From Acidobacteriota bacterium (GTDB lineage Bacteria; Acidobacteriota; Terriglobia; UBA7540), in NCBI GenBank assembly GCA_902812465.1, contig CADDZE010000018.1, positions 1 to 64,000 on the forward strand: a stretch of 64,000 bases of DNA. Direction: 5' to 3'. Below, one piece after another: positions 8,685 to 17,703 of the stretch; the stretch's first letter is position 1; the number at the start of each line of letters is the position of its first letter. Made by a program: the position numbers and the translations under genes. The notes below the pieces were generated by a model, which saw only the letters and a program-made list of their open reading frames with translations, made no database searches and had not been told where the DNA came from.

Positions 8685-10025
8685 ATGCCCGAAGTGCAGC
8701 AACAGTCAAGTCCAGCCGCGACGACTCCGCCACCGGCTTTCCGGATCGATGTGCACCTTCACGAGCTGCTGGTGAAGAGCAATCCACGCCCCCAAAAATA
8801 TTATCCGGTGCCTCCGCCTGCTGAGGGCGGCCTAACGCTGCCCGAACCCGTCTTCCCGCAGCACCCGGAGCTGCTGTGCGATGACGCCACGGCCACTGCC
8901 GAACACGAGGCACACATGGCCACGCTGGCCAAGAAGGGCCGCCGACGCTGGACCGCTCCTCAGATTTACCGTTGCATGCGCGGGTGGCTGTTTCCCTACA
9001 TCAAATCGCGCGTGCTCCCTGGAGACTTTCACCCGATCATCGCCTACCTCTTTACCGAGTGGAAGTGCAACCTTGACTGCCATTACTGCTGGGCATTCGA
9101 CAACAGCGTGAAGGGTATGACCGAAGACACGGCCCGGCGGTCGATCGACTGGCTGCACTCCACCACTTGCCGCGTTTTGGCTCTCATGGGCGGCGAGCCA
9201 CTGTTGCGCCCGCAATTCGTTCACAAGGTTATCTATTACGCCGCCAAGAAGGGTTTCTGGGTGTACCTGCCCACCAACGCCCGCCTGCTGCGGCCCGAAG
9301 TAATCGACCGAATCGCCGATGCGGGCGTGGCCACGGTGAATTTTGCCGTCGATGTGGTCGAGGAAAAGCCCGGCTTAGCCAAGGCGTTCAAGCCCGTTGC
9401 CAAGTACTTTGACTACCTGGTGAAACGTCAGTACCGGTACGGTTACTCGGTTTTCTTCAACATGAATATCTGTCGCAACAACCTCGAAGATATTAAGCAG
9501 CTCACCGAAATCGCGCACGACCACGGCATCGCCACTGATTACCACATCAACGAGTCGCCGATGCTCGAGCAGCCTCACTTCCAGCATTACCAGGATAACC
9601 CGACGTTCATCACCAAAGAGGACTGGCCGCGGGTAGACGAGCTCATCGACTGGTTGAAGGAGAAGAACCGCTCCGGCTACAAGATGGTGAACTCCGTCCA
9701 GCGCCTTGAGGACATGAAAGGCCACATGCGCGGCGTGCTGCAGGATTGGAACTGCCGCGCCGGCCACAACAACATCATCATTCGCGTCGACGGCTCACTC
9801 GCTCCCTGCTTCCCCATGTACTCGGCCACCTACGACTGGGGTACCGTCGGACACCACAAGTTCGAAACTAAGCAGCTTCAAGAGATGAAGAAAACCTGCC
9901 AGCCCCACTGCTTCTCAACCCTGAACCACAACCTCGCCTACTGCTACGACGACGCCCGAGTGATCAAGTGGGTCCTCAAGCAGGCGGCTCGTGGATTCCA
10001 AGGGGTCACGGGGAGTTTCCAGTAG
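8685..10025 (+). CDS. Radical SAM protein with SPASM-like C-terminal cysteines, function unknown
   Basis: A 446-residue radical SAM enzyme. The [4Fe-4S]/SAM motif is CNLDCHYC (Cys128, Cys132, Cys135), followed by the GGEPLL strand that contacts SAM. The C-terminal region has NCRAGHNNIIIRVDGSLAPC and a later CQPHC plus a final Cys, the spacing expected for an auxiliary-cluster (SPASM or twitch) domain as in peptide- and sactipeptide-modifying enzymes. An N-terminal stretch of about 110 residues (Pro-rich, then a basic region) is not recognisable. The ATG at 8685 has a good ribosome-binding site (GAGAGGAGA), so the open frame upstream to 8454 is not used. No precursor peptide or partner enzyme is visible next to it; the next gene, prmC, is about 280 bases away. 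The substrate is unknown. Confidence 0.85.
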   Translation: MPEVQQQSSPAATTPPPAFRIDVHLHELLVKSNPRPQKYYPVPPPAEGGLTLPEPVFPQHPELLCDDATATAEHEAHMATLAKKGRRRWTAPQIYRCMRGWLFPYIKSRVLPGDFHPIIAYLFTEWKCNLDCHYCWAFDNSVKGMTEDTARRSIDWLHSTTCRVLALMGGEPLLRPQFVHKVIYYAAKKGFWVYLPTNARLLRPEVIDRIADAGVATVNFAVDVVEEKPGLAKAFKPVAKYFDYLVKRQYRYGYSVFFNMNICRNNLEDIKQLTEIAHDHGIATDYHINESPMLEQPHFQHYQDNPTFITKEDWPRVDELIDWLKEKNRSGYKMVNSVQRLEDMKGHMRGVLQDWNCRAGHNNIIIRVDGSLAPCFPMYSATYDWGTVGHHKFETKQLQEMKKTCQPHCFSTLNHNLAYCYDDARVIKWVLKQAARGFQGVTGSFQ

Positions 10026-10040
10026 CGAACCCTTTTTCCA

Positions 10041-10071
10041 CGCCCGCCGCCTCCGCCGGAGGCGGCGGGCG
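10041..10071 (+). terminator. Very strong GC hairpin after the radical SAM gene
   Basis: A near-perfect inverted repeat (CGCCCGCCGCCTCCG against CGGAGGCGGCGGGCG) begins 15 bases after the stop codon. No T-tract follows on the plus strand, so it is not a classical intrinsic terminator, but its position suggests it ends or stabilises the upstream mRNA. Confidence 0.45.
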
Positions 10072-10302
10072 CGTTAGGGGCTCGCCCCATCCCATCTTCC
10101 CCGCGGCGAGCTCATGTTTCCCCAGCTCTCTGACCATCGCGCTTTTTTGCACCGTCACCTAGCCGTTGACGGTCAGGCTGCCTTCAGGCGCGCACACGTT
10201 TCCGCCGCGGGGGAAGAGCTCGCATCGCCCCTAATAAGGCCGCCAGCATCCTGAACCTTGCCCGGGGGCCCGAATAGAGAAACGGTGCTAGATTCGGAAC
10301 AT

Positions 10303-11172
10303 ATGCGGCTGCGTGCGGCCCTCGAGGAAGGGCTGAAAGCACTCCGTGAATTGCACATTCCTTCGGCCCAACTGGCCGCGGAGCTTCTGCTCATGCATAT
10401 TCTCGGATGCGACCGCAGCTTTCTCTACTCCCACCCCGAGTTCGAGCTTCCGCCTGAGGCCCTGCAGCGCTACCGTGACCTGATCCAAGAGCGCGCCAGC
10501 GGCAAGCCCACGCAGTACATTACGGGGCATCAGGAATTTTGGGGCCTGGACCTGGAGGTGACGCCTGACGTCCTCATTCCGCGTCCCGAGACCGAGCACG
10601 TGGTGGAGGCGGTCACCGAACTGGCCTCTAAGCGGGGCTTCGGGCGGGAGGCGGCACTTCGGCTCGCTGATGTCGGCACTGGCTCCGGCGCCATTGCTCT
10701 GGCCCTCGCGCTCGAGTTCCCGCGCGCGTTCATTCTGGCGACAGATATTTCCCGGGCCGCGCTGCGCGTCGCCGCGCGAAATGCCTGGCGTCTGGGCTTC
10801 GCCGGACGAGTGCGCTTCGTACACACCGACCTCCTTGCCGGCTTGCGAGCCTCCACCCCGAACCTGCTCTTCGACTTCGTCGCCTGCAATCCTCCTTACG
10901 TAGGCCGCGACGAGCTCGACCTGTTGCAACGGGAGGTGCGCGAGTTCGAGCCTCGCCTGGCTTGGGGAGGGCTGGAGCGAGGCGAAGAAGTCTACTCGCG
11001 CCTGTTCCCTCAGGCGTTCAGCCTGCTGAAACCCGGCGGCTACGTTGTGGTCGAGGTGGGCTACCAGATGGCCGATCGCGTTTGCGGGCTGCTAGGCAAG
11101 GCATGGAGTGAGACCGAAGTTCGCCCGGACTTGGCCGGCATTCCCCGCGTGGTGATTTCGAAAAAGGCCTAG
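10303..11172 (+). CDS. prmC: Peptide chain release factor N5-glutamine methyltransferase
   Basis: This is PrmC/HemK, which methylates the Gln of the GGQ motif in release factors RF1 and RF2 using SAM; 289 residues from the chosen start. The N-terminal helical domain (LAAELLLMHILGCDRSFLY) is followed by the release-factor-binding FWGLDLEV and RPETE segments, the SAM motif DVGTGSGAIALALA (about 123-136) and the catalytic NPPY at 196-199. The frame extends 15 codons upstream. The ATG at 10303 gives the usual N-terminus, but no ribosome-binding site is clear for any candidate. It stands alone on the plus strand, without the common prfA partner. Confidence 0.94.
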   Translation: MRLRAALEEGLKALRELHIPSAQLAAELLLMHILGCDRSFLYSHPEFELPPEALQRYRDLIQERASGKPTQYITGHQEFWGLDLEVTPDVLIPRPETEHVVEAVTELASKRGFGREAALRLADVGTGSGAIALALALEFPRAFILATDISRAALRVAARNAWRLGFAGRVRFVHTDLLAGLRASTPNLLFDFVACNPPYVGRDELDLLQREVREFEPRLAWGGLERGEEVYSRLFPQAFSLLKPGGYVVVEVGYQMADRVCGLLGKAWSETEVRPDLAGIPRVVISKKA

Positions 11173-12045
11173 CCAGCAAACCCGGATTGATGGGCGCTGG
11201 TTCGCCGCCCCAGCCCGATTAACTCGCCGCCTTGTTCTTAAGGACCCTCGCTGCACCTAAGCCGATTCCGGTCTCTGGAAACACTGCTCTGGACGGTTAC
11301 GGACGCGGGTTCGAAACCTCGAATTCGTCGCTTCCACCTGAACCGTACGTCAGGCCAGTTCGAGGGGGCCATCCACGCCTTTCCTTGAAAACGAAACGGT
11401 GTTAGAAACCGCCACCGAGGAAGGAAGGCTCCGGCAGAAGGCCGCAGTATTGCTATCCGGCCGGGGGCGGTCAACTATCCCATCGTGTCAGAAGTGTTTG
11501 CCTTCGTTACGTTGTAAACATTTCTAACCGCCAGCGATCAGCCGGCGGTTGGACGGGGCGTTTGCCTTAAGCCATGCGCACGCTGCAAACTAAGAGTATT
11601 TTTGACGAGACAAACCGGATATGTTGTTGAAAAATAAGCGTCGGGCATTCCCGAACTTGCTCGTCCGCCACGCCAAACACGTTCAGCAGACTAATCCGTC
11701 GAGCCAGGCGTATCCAGATAACGCATAACGCCTGCGAGCCCCCTGTTGCCTAATGCGCGGCGTCCCAAGCCAGGCATTCCGGTTGAATGGGTGCTGTGAG
11801 GGATGGACTCGAAAGCCGGATTTTAGGCACCCGCTAAGACCTAAAGGGGCCGCATAGCCCGGCGGTGAGAATGGAGCATGGAGTGACAGTTTTTGTCGCC
11901 AAGAAAGGTCGATTTTCCTGTTGAGTTATACATCAAGTTAATATACCATTGCTACAGCCTTGCTTTTCTTGGCTTTACTTGCCTTCGTCGTTGCCTTTCT
12001 TCGGAGACGTAATTGCTCCGACAAGTCTTGCGAACAGGAGCGCTT
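11173..12045. other. Long region without a gene, upstream of the pilin
   Basis: About 870 bases between prmC and the pilin start show no convincing coding sequence on either strand. The last 130 bases are AT-rich, unlike the rest of the window, and hold a weak promoter-like TTGAGT/TATACC pair (11921-11947, 15-base spacing). Around 11814-11863 a set of complementary segments (GCCGG with CCGGC enclosing TTTAGG with CCTAAA) could fold into a branched RNA. The rest shows nothing I can identify. Confidence 0.5.
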
Positions 12046-12531
12046 ATGAAAGGCACGGATAAGGGATTCTCGCTCATCGAACTGCTCATCGTGGTGGCGA
12101 TTATTCTCATCATCGCCGCCATCGCCATCCCAAACTTTATGCGCAGCAGATTGGCCGCGAACCAAGCATCGGCAGTTCAGAGCTGTCGGACGATCAACGC
12201 GGCCGAAGTAACGTATCTATCGACCTTTAGCGTGGGGTTTTCCTCCACGCTGCTGCAACTCCAGCCTCCGGCTGGCAATGCGCCGCCAACCTCGGCCGCC
12301 GCCGGACTGATCGACACCGCACTGGCCTCCGGCACGAAGAGCGGGTACAGTTTCGTTTATGTCCCCAATTCGCCCGACAGTACCGGCAGCTACCAGGGCT
12401 ACACACTGAATGCGAGCCCAACATCGCCAGGCTTGACAGGCTCGGACTTTTATTACACGGACCAAAGTTACTTGATACGCGTGAATCACACCACCGCGGC
12501 CTCGTCCTCTGACTCCCCCCTAGGCTCCTGA
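12046..12531 (+). CDS. Type IV pilin-like protein (N-methylated)
   Basis: A 161-residue pilin or pseudopilin. The class III prepilin signature is clear: a short basic leader (MKGTDKG) cut before FSLIELLIVVAIILIIAAIAIP, with Phe at +1 and the conserved Glu at +5, followed by NFMRSRLAANQASAVQSCRTINAAE, the amphipathic helix typical of PilA and GspG proteins. The C-terminal domain is short and rich in Ser, Thr, Ala and Gly, with no cysteine pair. The ATG at 12046 follows AGGAGCGCTT, so the open frame from 12013 is not the start. No other pilus genes are adjacent. Whether it is a major pilin or a minor/pseudopilin cannot be decided from sequence alone. Confidence 0.88.
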   Translation: MKGTDKGFSLIELLIVVAIILIIAAIAIPNFMRSRLAANQASAVQSCRTINAAEVTYLSTFSVGFSSTLLQLQPPAGNAPPTSAAAGLIDTALASGTKSGYSFVYVPNSPDSTGSYQGYTLNASPTSPGLTGSDFYYTDQSYLIRVNHTTAASSSDSPLGS

Positions 12532-12565
12532 GTGCCTGGGGATAGAAAGGGGGAGTGCCATTTTT
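12512..12565 (+). terminator. Putative intrinsic terminator of the pilin gene
   Basis: ACTCCCCC at 12512 pairs with GGGGGAGT ending at 12556, and TTTTT follows at 12561-12565. A competing inner stem (CCCCTAGGC with GCCTGGGG) is also possible. The structure overlaps the last codons of the pilin gene. Confidence 0.5.
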
Positions 12566-12641
12566 GAGGCAAAGCTTTGGTGTCGGCTGGCTCAAAAGGC
12601 CAGGCGGATATCACAAGAGTCGCGAGCCTGGAATCCCCCGT

Positions 12642-12794
12642 TCAGCCGATTCCCAGCTCGTCGACCTCCTCCAACGGAGTTCCACATTGGCGGCAGATGA
12701 TGGCTGCGCAATCGCCGCAGACCAGCGGGTCTTCTACAGTCTTCTGGCAGCGCGGGCAATACAGGGAGGGTTTCGGAGGTTCGGCTTCGGGCAT
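12642..12794 (-). CDS. 50-residue zinc-ribbon protein
   Basis: A very small open reading frame starting at the ATG at 12794 and ending at a TGA at 12642-12644. The product (MPEAEPPKPSLYCPRC... to ...DELGIG) has three Cys-x2-Cys pairs, CPRC, CGDC and CRQC, spaced like treble-clef or zinc-ribbon knuckles, and an acidic tail. It lies 43 bases downstream of the dehydratase-like gene on the same strand and is probably co-transcribed with it and with rpmB. The cysteine pattern strongly supports a real, metal-binding protein. Its function is unknown; it may be a nucleic-acid or protein adaptor. Confidence 0.7.
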   Translation of the reverse strand: MPEAEPPKPSLYCPRCQKTVEDPLVCGDCAAIICRQCGTPLEEVDELGIG

Positions 12795-12837
12795 GAGCGT
12801 GGAAACGAACCGGCAGGTGCGCTGCGAACGAGCGGGG

Positions 12838-13875
12838 TCACGCGCCTTCGGCCAGGATGGCCCGGTAGACCTCAGGATCGACGTTCCCTCCGCTGATCAC
12901 GCAGCAGACCGAGCGGCCTTGGAAGCTTTCAGGCTGCTCGAGCAGGGCGCCCAAGCTCAAGGCTCCCGTAGGCTCGGCCTTGAGGTTCGCGAGCTCGAAC
13001 AGCAGGCGCACCGCTTGCTTGATGTGCGCCTCAGAAACCTCAATGATCCCAGCCAGGCCCACGCGGAGGATCTCCCAGTTATGCCGCCCCAGGCTCAGCG
13101 TACGGGCCCCATCAGCGATGGTTGGGGGCTCGTGAGGGTTGCTGACGATGTGGCCTGCCTGGAGCGAGCGCGCGGCGTCATTGGCCAGGGCCGGTTCTGC
13201 TCCCACAACCGCGGTGTTTTTTCCCGCCTGGCGCAGTCCGGTGATCACACCGGAGCTCAATCCCCCGCCGCCCACCGGTACCAGCACCACGTCAAAGGCA
13301 CGGCCCAACGCCGCCAGTTCTAGCCCCAAACTGGCGTTGCCCTGGATCACCAGCGGATCGTCGTAAGCACTGGCGATATAAGCATCCGGCTGCTGGCGGG
13401 CCAGCTCCTGGAGGCGTGCGGCGCGGCTGATCGCCCTGACGTCGATGAGATCCACCTGGGCGCCGTATTCTCGCACCGCGTCAATCTTCACCTGCGCCGA
13501 AGTGTTGGGCATCACCACCGTGCAGCGCTTGCCGGCCAGGCGGCAGGCATAGGCCATTGCCTGCCCGAAATTCCCGGAGGAGGCTGTTATGAGTGCCGGC
13601 TGCTCGATATGCGTTGCTACATTGTAGGCAGCACGAAACTTGAAGCTGCCGGTGTGCTGGAAGGTTTCCGTGGCCAACGTGACGTCTGCTCCCAGCCGCT
13701 GTGAGAGCCGACCCGACTCGACAACCACGGTCGGCCGCACCAGGCGGTGCGACAACTGGAGCGGATTGGCAGACAGGGTCAGAAACGCAGGCTCACAGAA
13801 CAGAAATGGGCGACCAACCGGGACCGCAATGGTGGTTACTTGGTGACCTTGCCGGAACGGAGACAAGACGTGCAA
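12838..13875 (-). CDS. PLP-dependent threonine/serine dehydratase-like enzyme (fold type II)
   Basis: A member of the tryptophan-synthase-beta fold family (threonine dehydratase, serine racemase, threonine synthase), 345 residues. The PLP lysine is in [12 protein letters not shown] (K79), the substrate Asn loop is SSGNFGQA, and the phosphate-binding Gly loop is GGGGLSSG. The C-terminal SGGNVDPE is typical of dehydratases and serine racemases. No C-terminal ACT regulatory domain is present, so it resembles the short catabolic type. The ATE before the lysine loop replaces the usual K-x-E. The start is uncertain: the only ATG (13875) overlaps rpmB by 40 bases and gives a longer N-terminus than usual. 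A GTG or CTG start downstream is possible. Confidence 0.85.
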   Translation of the reverse strand: MHVLSPFRQGHQVTTIAVPVGRPFLFCEPAFLTLSANPLQLSHRLVRPTVVVESGRLSQRLGADVTLATETFQHTGSFKFRAAYNVATHIEQPALITASSGNFGQAMAYACRLAGKRCTVVMPNTSAQVKIDAVREYGAQVDLIDVRAISRAARLQELARQQPDAYIASAYDDPLVIQGNASLGLELAALGRAFDVVLVPVGGGGLSSGVITGLRQAGKNTAVVGAEPALANDAARSLQAGHIVSNPHEPPTIADGARTLSLGRHNWEILRVGLAGIIEVSEAHIKQAVRLLFELANLKAEPTGALSLGALLEQPESFQGRSVCCVISGGNVDPEVYRAILAEGA

Positions 13876-14021
13876 ACCAGCAGCGTCCGCCGGCTGCCAT
13901 TTACCACCGCATGCACCCGGCGAAGATTGGGCAGCCAGCGCCGCTTGGTCACATTGTGCGCATGGCTGATCCGGTTGCCAAAAGTCGGACCCTTGCCACA
14001 GATGTCACACGCTTTAGCCAT
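13836..14021 (-). CDS. rpmB: 50S ribosomal protein bL28, zinc-binding form
   Basis: Ribosomal protein bL28 of the large subunit, 61 residues. It starts [22 protein letters not shown] and continues with [14 protein letters not shown]. It keeps two Cys-x2-Cys pairs (CDIC and CTSC), so it is the zinc-carrying form. The open frame continues upstream to 14300, but the family N-terminus and the ATG at 14021 fix the start. The 3' end overlaps the longest reading of the dehydratase gene, and a TATAAT box lies about 30 bases upstream. Confidence 0.95.
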   Translation of the reverse strand: MAKACDICGKGPTFGNRISHAHNVTKRRWLPNLRRVHAVVNGSRRTLLVCTSCLRSGKVTK

Positions 14022-14052
14022 TAAAGACCTCAAGGCCCAGCAGGAGCCACCT

Positions 14053-14061
14053 ATTATAGCA
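14053..14061 (-). promoter_or_regulatory. Extended -10 promoter of rpmB
   Basis: On the minus strand this reads TGCTATAAT, a consensus extended -10 element, with its transcript beginning about 25 bases before the rpmB ATG. The -35 position has only a weak TGGTGG. Confidence 0.6.
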
Positions 14062-14119
14062 AAACTGGCTGGTGGCCACCAGGCGCGACCCCGAGGTAGT
14101 TTTCGTATAGAATGGCTCG

Positions 14120-15172
14120 ATGAAACGTTTGGTTCGCTGCTTCGCTCCGGTGGCGGTGCCGTGCGGTGTTCTCGCTCTTGCCTTGGCCTGTTCCCCCAGC
14201 ATTCCCTCCTCCGGCCGGGAAGTTTGGGCCGAAGTCGACGGCAAGCCGATCTTCCGCGATCAGGTGGAACGCTATTATCGCAGCCGTGCTGCTGCCTCAC
14301 CCGGAACCATGAAGGAGGAGCTGGCCCTTTCTTACGAGCTCAGCATTCTGAATGAGCTCATCAACAACGAGATTTTGTTGAATCACGCGGCGCGGGCCGG
14401 GATCACCGTTTCCGAGGCGGAAGTCGATAAGAAGATTGCTGACCTCAAGAGCCCTTATTCACAAGGGGAGTTCGAAAAGAAGCTTCACGAGCAGGGCCTG
14501 ACGATGGCCGATCTGCGTAACGAGGTGCGCCGAGGCCTCATTACCGAAAAGCTGATCAACAAAGAGATCGGCTCCCGCCTCACCGTGACTGACGCCGAAG
14601 TGACCGCCTACTACGAGCACAACAAGGCTACCTTTAACGTGCCCGAAACCCAGTACCACCTGGCACAAATCATGGTGTCGACTAGAACGGATCCGCAGTC
14701 TTCCGGCGCCGCAGGACCAGCTCACAGCGTCGCTGAGGCTCAGCGCAAGATCCACGCAGTGTACAAGCGGCTGCGCGAAGGGGCGGATTTTGCGGCTCTG
14801 GCACGCCAGTACTCGGAGGATCCGCGCACCGCCGCAGGCGGCGGCGACATGGGGTTCGTACCGGCCTCGGCCTTGGCCTCCGACCGCCAAGTGCGCGAAG
14901 CGCTGGGCTCCCTGAACGTAGGGCAGATTTCAGGGATCATTCGCGAGGCCGACGGGTTTCACATCCTCAAAATTCTCGGCAAGGAAGAAGCGGGACAGCG
15001 GCAGCTCTCGGATCCTCAGGTGCAGAATAGTATCCGCCAGAATCTGATGAACGAGAAGGAACAGCTCCTCAAAGCTGCTTACATCGAGGACTTACGTGAT
15101 CGTGCCAAGGTGGTGAACTACCTCGCACGGAAAATTGTGGAGAGCGCCGGAAATCCGGCGGCAGTGAAGTAG
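14120..15172 (+). CDS. Peptidylprolyl isomerase lipoprotein (SurA/PrsA type)
   Basis: A periplasmic chaperone or prolyl isomerase, 350 residues. The signal peptide ends in the lipobox LALAC (Cys24), so it is predicted to be lipid-anchored. Residues 35-165 are the helical SurA-N-like region, and about 175-285 form a parvulin (rotamase) domain with [37 protein letters not shown] and a final GFHILKI. This organisation matches outer-membrane protein folding factors. TATAGA lies 9 bases before the ATG and no ribosome-binding site is visible, so translation may start from an almost leaderless mRNA. It is divergent from rpmB. Confidence 0.92.
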   Translation: MKRLVRCFAPVAVPCGVLALALACSPSIPSSGREVWAEVDGKPIFRDQVERYYRSRAAASPGTMKEELALSYELSILNELINNEILLNHAARAGITVSEAEVDKKIADLKSPYSQGEFEKKLHEQGLTMADLRNEVRRGLITEKLINKEIGSRLTVTDAEVTAYYEHNKATFNVPETQYHLAQIMVSTRTDPQSSGAAGPAHSVAEAQRKIHAVYKRLREGADFAALARQYSEDPRTAAGGGDMGFVPASALASDRQVREALGSLNVGQISGIIREADGFHILKILGKEEAGQRQLSDPQVQNSIRQNLMNEKEQLLKAAYIEDLRDRAKVVNYLARKIVESAGNPAAVK

Positions 15173-15257
15173 GAACCTACCGACAATTCTGATCCGTGGG
15201 GGCAGAGGTTAGCAGATGGAAATTCGTGGCAGCCGCAAGCCCCCGCGACTCCGCCGC

Positions 15258-15794
15258 TCAGGCAAGGCGTACTAAGGCTGCTCCGCTCTCGACGCTCGCC
15301 CCTTCGGCGGTGTAGATCTTCTGGACGTTTCCAGACCGCGGCGCGCGAATTTCATTCTGCATTTTCATCGCTTCCATCACCAGCAGCGCCTGTCCCTGGG
15401 CCACCGACTGACCCTCCGCCGCGAGGATTTTAACGATCCGGCCTGGCATCGGAGCAAGGACATCCTGCGGCTCGCTGGGCCTACCAGCTCCCGCAGATCT
15501 CCGACTCCGCCTTGGATCTTGAACCTCCACGAGGTACTGCCGGCTTCCGACGATCACCACCCATCTCCCCGGCTTTTCTCCAGCGCCGGGGCGAGCCAGC
15601 CGGACCTCGAACGAGCGGCCCTGCCACAGGATCGAATAGACGCCGGGTGCCACCTGCACACCGTCAATCTCCAGTGACTGGCCATCCACAGTGCATTGGC
15701 CAATGGCGACATCATCGCTGCGAGGAAGGTCCAGCTCGATCAGATGCTCGGAAGGGGTTGCTTCGCCTGAATCAATTTTGAGGTGCAATTTCAT
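15258..15794 (-). CDS. Biotinyl/lipoyl attachment domain protein (BCCP-like)
   Basis: A 178-residue protein whose last 75 residues form a biotinyl domain: [18 protein letters not shown], then EAMKMQNEI with the biotinylated lysine at K144. The first 100 residues are a beta-rich segment like the region preceding the biotinyl domain in acyl-CoA and pyruvate carboxylase alpha chains. It is therefore a carboxyl carrier subunit of a multi-subunit acyl-CoA carboxylase. No carboxylase or carboxyltransferase gene is adjacent, so its partners must be elsewhere. It converges with the PPIase gene. The start is the ATG at 15794. Confidence 0.88.
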   Translation of the reverse strand: MKLHLKIDSGEATPSEHLIELDLPRSDDVAIGQCTVDGQSLEIDGVQVAPGVYSILWQGRSFEVRLARPGAGEKPGRWVVIVGSRQYLVEVQDPRRSRRSAGAGRPSEPQDVLAPMPGRIVKILAAEGQSVAQGQALLVMEAMKMQNEIRAPRSGNVQKIYTAEGASVESGAALVRLA

Positions 15795-16095
15795 GAAGAA
15801 CGAATTTCGGGCCAGCGTTCAGACCCCGATCTGCTTCTGAGGCCGCGGCTTCTGGTGGCTCAGCTAATTCTAGCCAGATGAGCGCTGGCGAGATAGCCCG
15901 CCAGTTCTCGGAGGCCAAATAACTCACCGCCGCCTCGGTCTCTCACAGTTGCGGTGAGCAGGCAAGCCTCCAGTAGCACGGCCATGAAGGCAAATTCGAA
16001 ATCGCCCGGCCTGGGAGACTCCGCTCATCGAAGCTTTGGGCATAATACAGTCTGTTGCGTAGCTGCGCCGACCGTAAACAACGGAGGTGGTTCTT

Positions 16096-17703
16096 ATGAG
16101 ACTCGCGATTTCCCGCCTCGGTGTGACCGCCGCAGCGGTGGTGGCCATGACGATGGGTGAATCAGTGGTCCTCGGCCAAGCGGTGACTGCAACGTTGCCT
16201 GCCACGCAGGCGAACCCATTGGCCGAATCGCTCGAACTCCTCGAAAGCCGGCTCCGCGAACTGAATGCTCAGCTGCTCGAGATGCGAAGTGAGTTGGCGC
16301 GCTCCCGGGCGGAAACGGCGGCGCTTCGGAAAGAGCTCGAGAGCACGCGCCAGCAGATCAGCGTGTTTGAACAATCGATGGCATCACGAGGCGCGGTGTC
16401 CGACCCCCTCGCGGGCGAGGGTGCTCCCTCACCGCGAGCGAGCGAAGGCCCACCTGCCGCTTCTCAAGGATCAACGGAGGCTCGCCTGTCTAAACTTGAG
16501 GAGGACCAGCAGCTGCTCAGTGCCAAGGTCAACGAACAGTACCAGACCAAGCTGGAGAGCGCCTCCAAGTACCGCGTGAGGTTTTCGGGTATCGCCCTGC
16601 TGAACCTCTTCAGCGACCAAGGTTCCGTAGACAACCTGGATGTTCCCACCTGGGCAACACCACGGAACGCCGAGGCTACCAGCGGCAGTTTCGGGGCGAC
16701 GGTGCGCCAGTCTTCGCTGGGTCTGGAGGTGTTCGGGCCGCGAGTTGCCGGCGCCCGAAGCAGCGGCGAGCTGCAATTCGACTTCTTCGGCGGATTCCCG
16801 GCTACATGGGACGGCACGACGGCAGGAATCGTGCGCATGCGCACGGCGACCCTTCGGCTCGACTGGGCACGCACTTCGGTCGTGGGTGGCCAGGACGCGC
16901 CGTTCTTTTCACCGCTTTCGCCGACGTCACTTGCTTCTCTGGGCACGCCGGCCCTGGCCTACGCAGGGAACCTGTGGACTTGGACGCCTCAGCTCCGCAT
17001 GGAGCACCGCTTTGCTCTGGCGGATGAATCCAGCCTGACTCTGCAAGCCGGAGTCCTTGATCCCCTGACGGGCGAAGTTCCTGCCACCCAGTTTTTCCGC
17101 ACGCCGACGGCCGGCGAAGCAGCGCGCCAGCCCGCTTATGCAGCGCGAATAGCCTGGAACCGCACTGCCTTCGGGCTGCCGCTTACGCTCGGCGCGGGAG
17201 GATATTATTCGCGGCAGGACTGGGGATTCCACCGCCACGTCGACGCCTGGGCGGGTACAGCGGATTGGAGCGTACCGCTGGGCGGCATGTTTTCGCTCAC
17301 CGGCGAGTTCTACCGCGGCCGAGCCATCGGCGGGCTGGGAGGCGCGCTAGCCCGGAGCGTCCTATTCAGCGGGCCTGAGTACAATCCCGCCAGCTCGGTA
17401 CTCGGTTTGAATACCTTGGGGGGGTGGGCGCAACTCAAATTCAAACCGCGGGCGAAGCTGGAATTCAACGGCGCGTTTGGCGAGGACTATCCTTCGGATA
17501 AAGACCTCCATCGCTTCGCGTCACCGGAGAGTTATAATTTTGCCGGCCTGGCGCAGAACCAAGGGATGTTCGTCAATGGCATTTATCACGCCCGCTCCAA
17601 CCTGTTGCTCTCACTCGAGTACCGCCGTCTGCATACCCGGATCGTCTCAAAGCCATCGGTTCGCGCCGGCCAGGTAAACCTGAGTGCGGGAGTCCTGTTC
17701 TGA
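16096..17703 (+). CDS. Outer-membrane porin-like beta-barrel with N-terminal coiled coil
   Basis: A 535-residue exported protein. A signal peptide (about residues 1-28) is followed by a heptad-rich coiled coil (about 35-95) that may contact peptidoglycan or form a trimer. From about residue 150 the sequence has alternating aromatic and polar strands (GIALLNLFSDQGSVDN, GELQFDFFGGFP, LSLEYRRLHTRI) and ends in a hydrophobic C-terminal residue (GVLF), as in outer-membrane barrels. The ATG at 16096 follows GGAGGTGG. Its stop overlaps the start of the next gene (TGATG), so the two are translationally coupled. Its substrate is unknown. Confidence 0.8.
   Translation: MRLAISRLGVTAAAVVAMTMGESVVLGQAVTATLPATQANPLAESLELLESRLRELNAQLLEMRSELARSRAETAALRKELESTRQQISVFEQSMASRGAVSDPLAGEGAPSPRASEGPPAASQGSTEARLSKLEEDQQLLSAKVNEQYQTKLESASKYRVRFSGIALLNLFSDQGSVDNLDVPTWATPRNAEATSGSFGATVRQSSLGLEVFGPRVAGARSSGELQFDFFGGFPATWDGTTAGIVRMRTATLRLDWARTSVVGGQDAPFFSPLSPTSLASLGTPALAYAGNLWTWTPQLRMEHRFALADESSLTLQAGVLDPLTGEVPATQFFRTPTAGEAARQPAYAARIAWNRTAFGLPLTLGAGGYYSRQDWGFHRHVDAWAGTADWSVPLGGMFSLTGEFYRGRAIGGLGGALARSVLFSGPEYNPASSVLGLNTLGGWAQLKFKPRAKLEFNGAFGEDYPSDKDLHRFASPESYNFAGLAQNQGMFVNGIYHARSNLLLSLEYRRLHTRIVSKPSVRAGQVNLSAGVLF

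Noticed and set aside
11303-11325. tRNA-like T-loop sequence (GGGTTCGAAACCT)
   Set aside because: Only three of five T-stem pairs form, no matching acceptor or anticodon arm is found nearby, and there is no CCA-compatible 3' end. It is probably chance.
11238-11474. Open reading frame of 78 codons on the minus strand
   Set aside because: No ribosome-binding site, no recognisable motif, and a composition like translated non-coding DNA.
11969-11983. RpoN-like promoter (TTGGC...TTGCC) before the pilin
   Set aside because: Only 8 bases lie between GG and GC instead of the required 10.
11173-12045. Cyclic di-GMP (GEMM) riboswitch in the pilin leader
   Set aside because: The conserved core is not visible by eye; kept only as a question about a structured leader.
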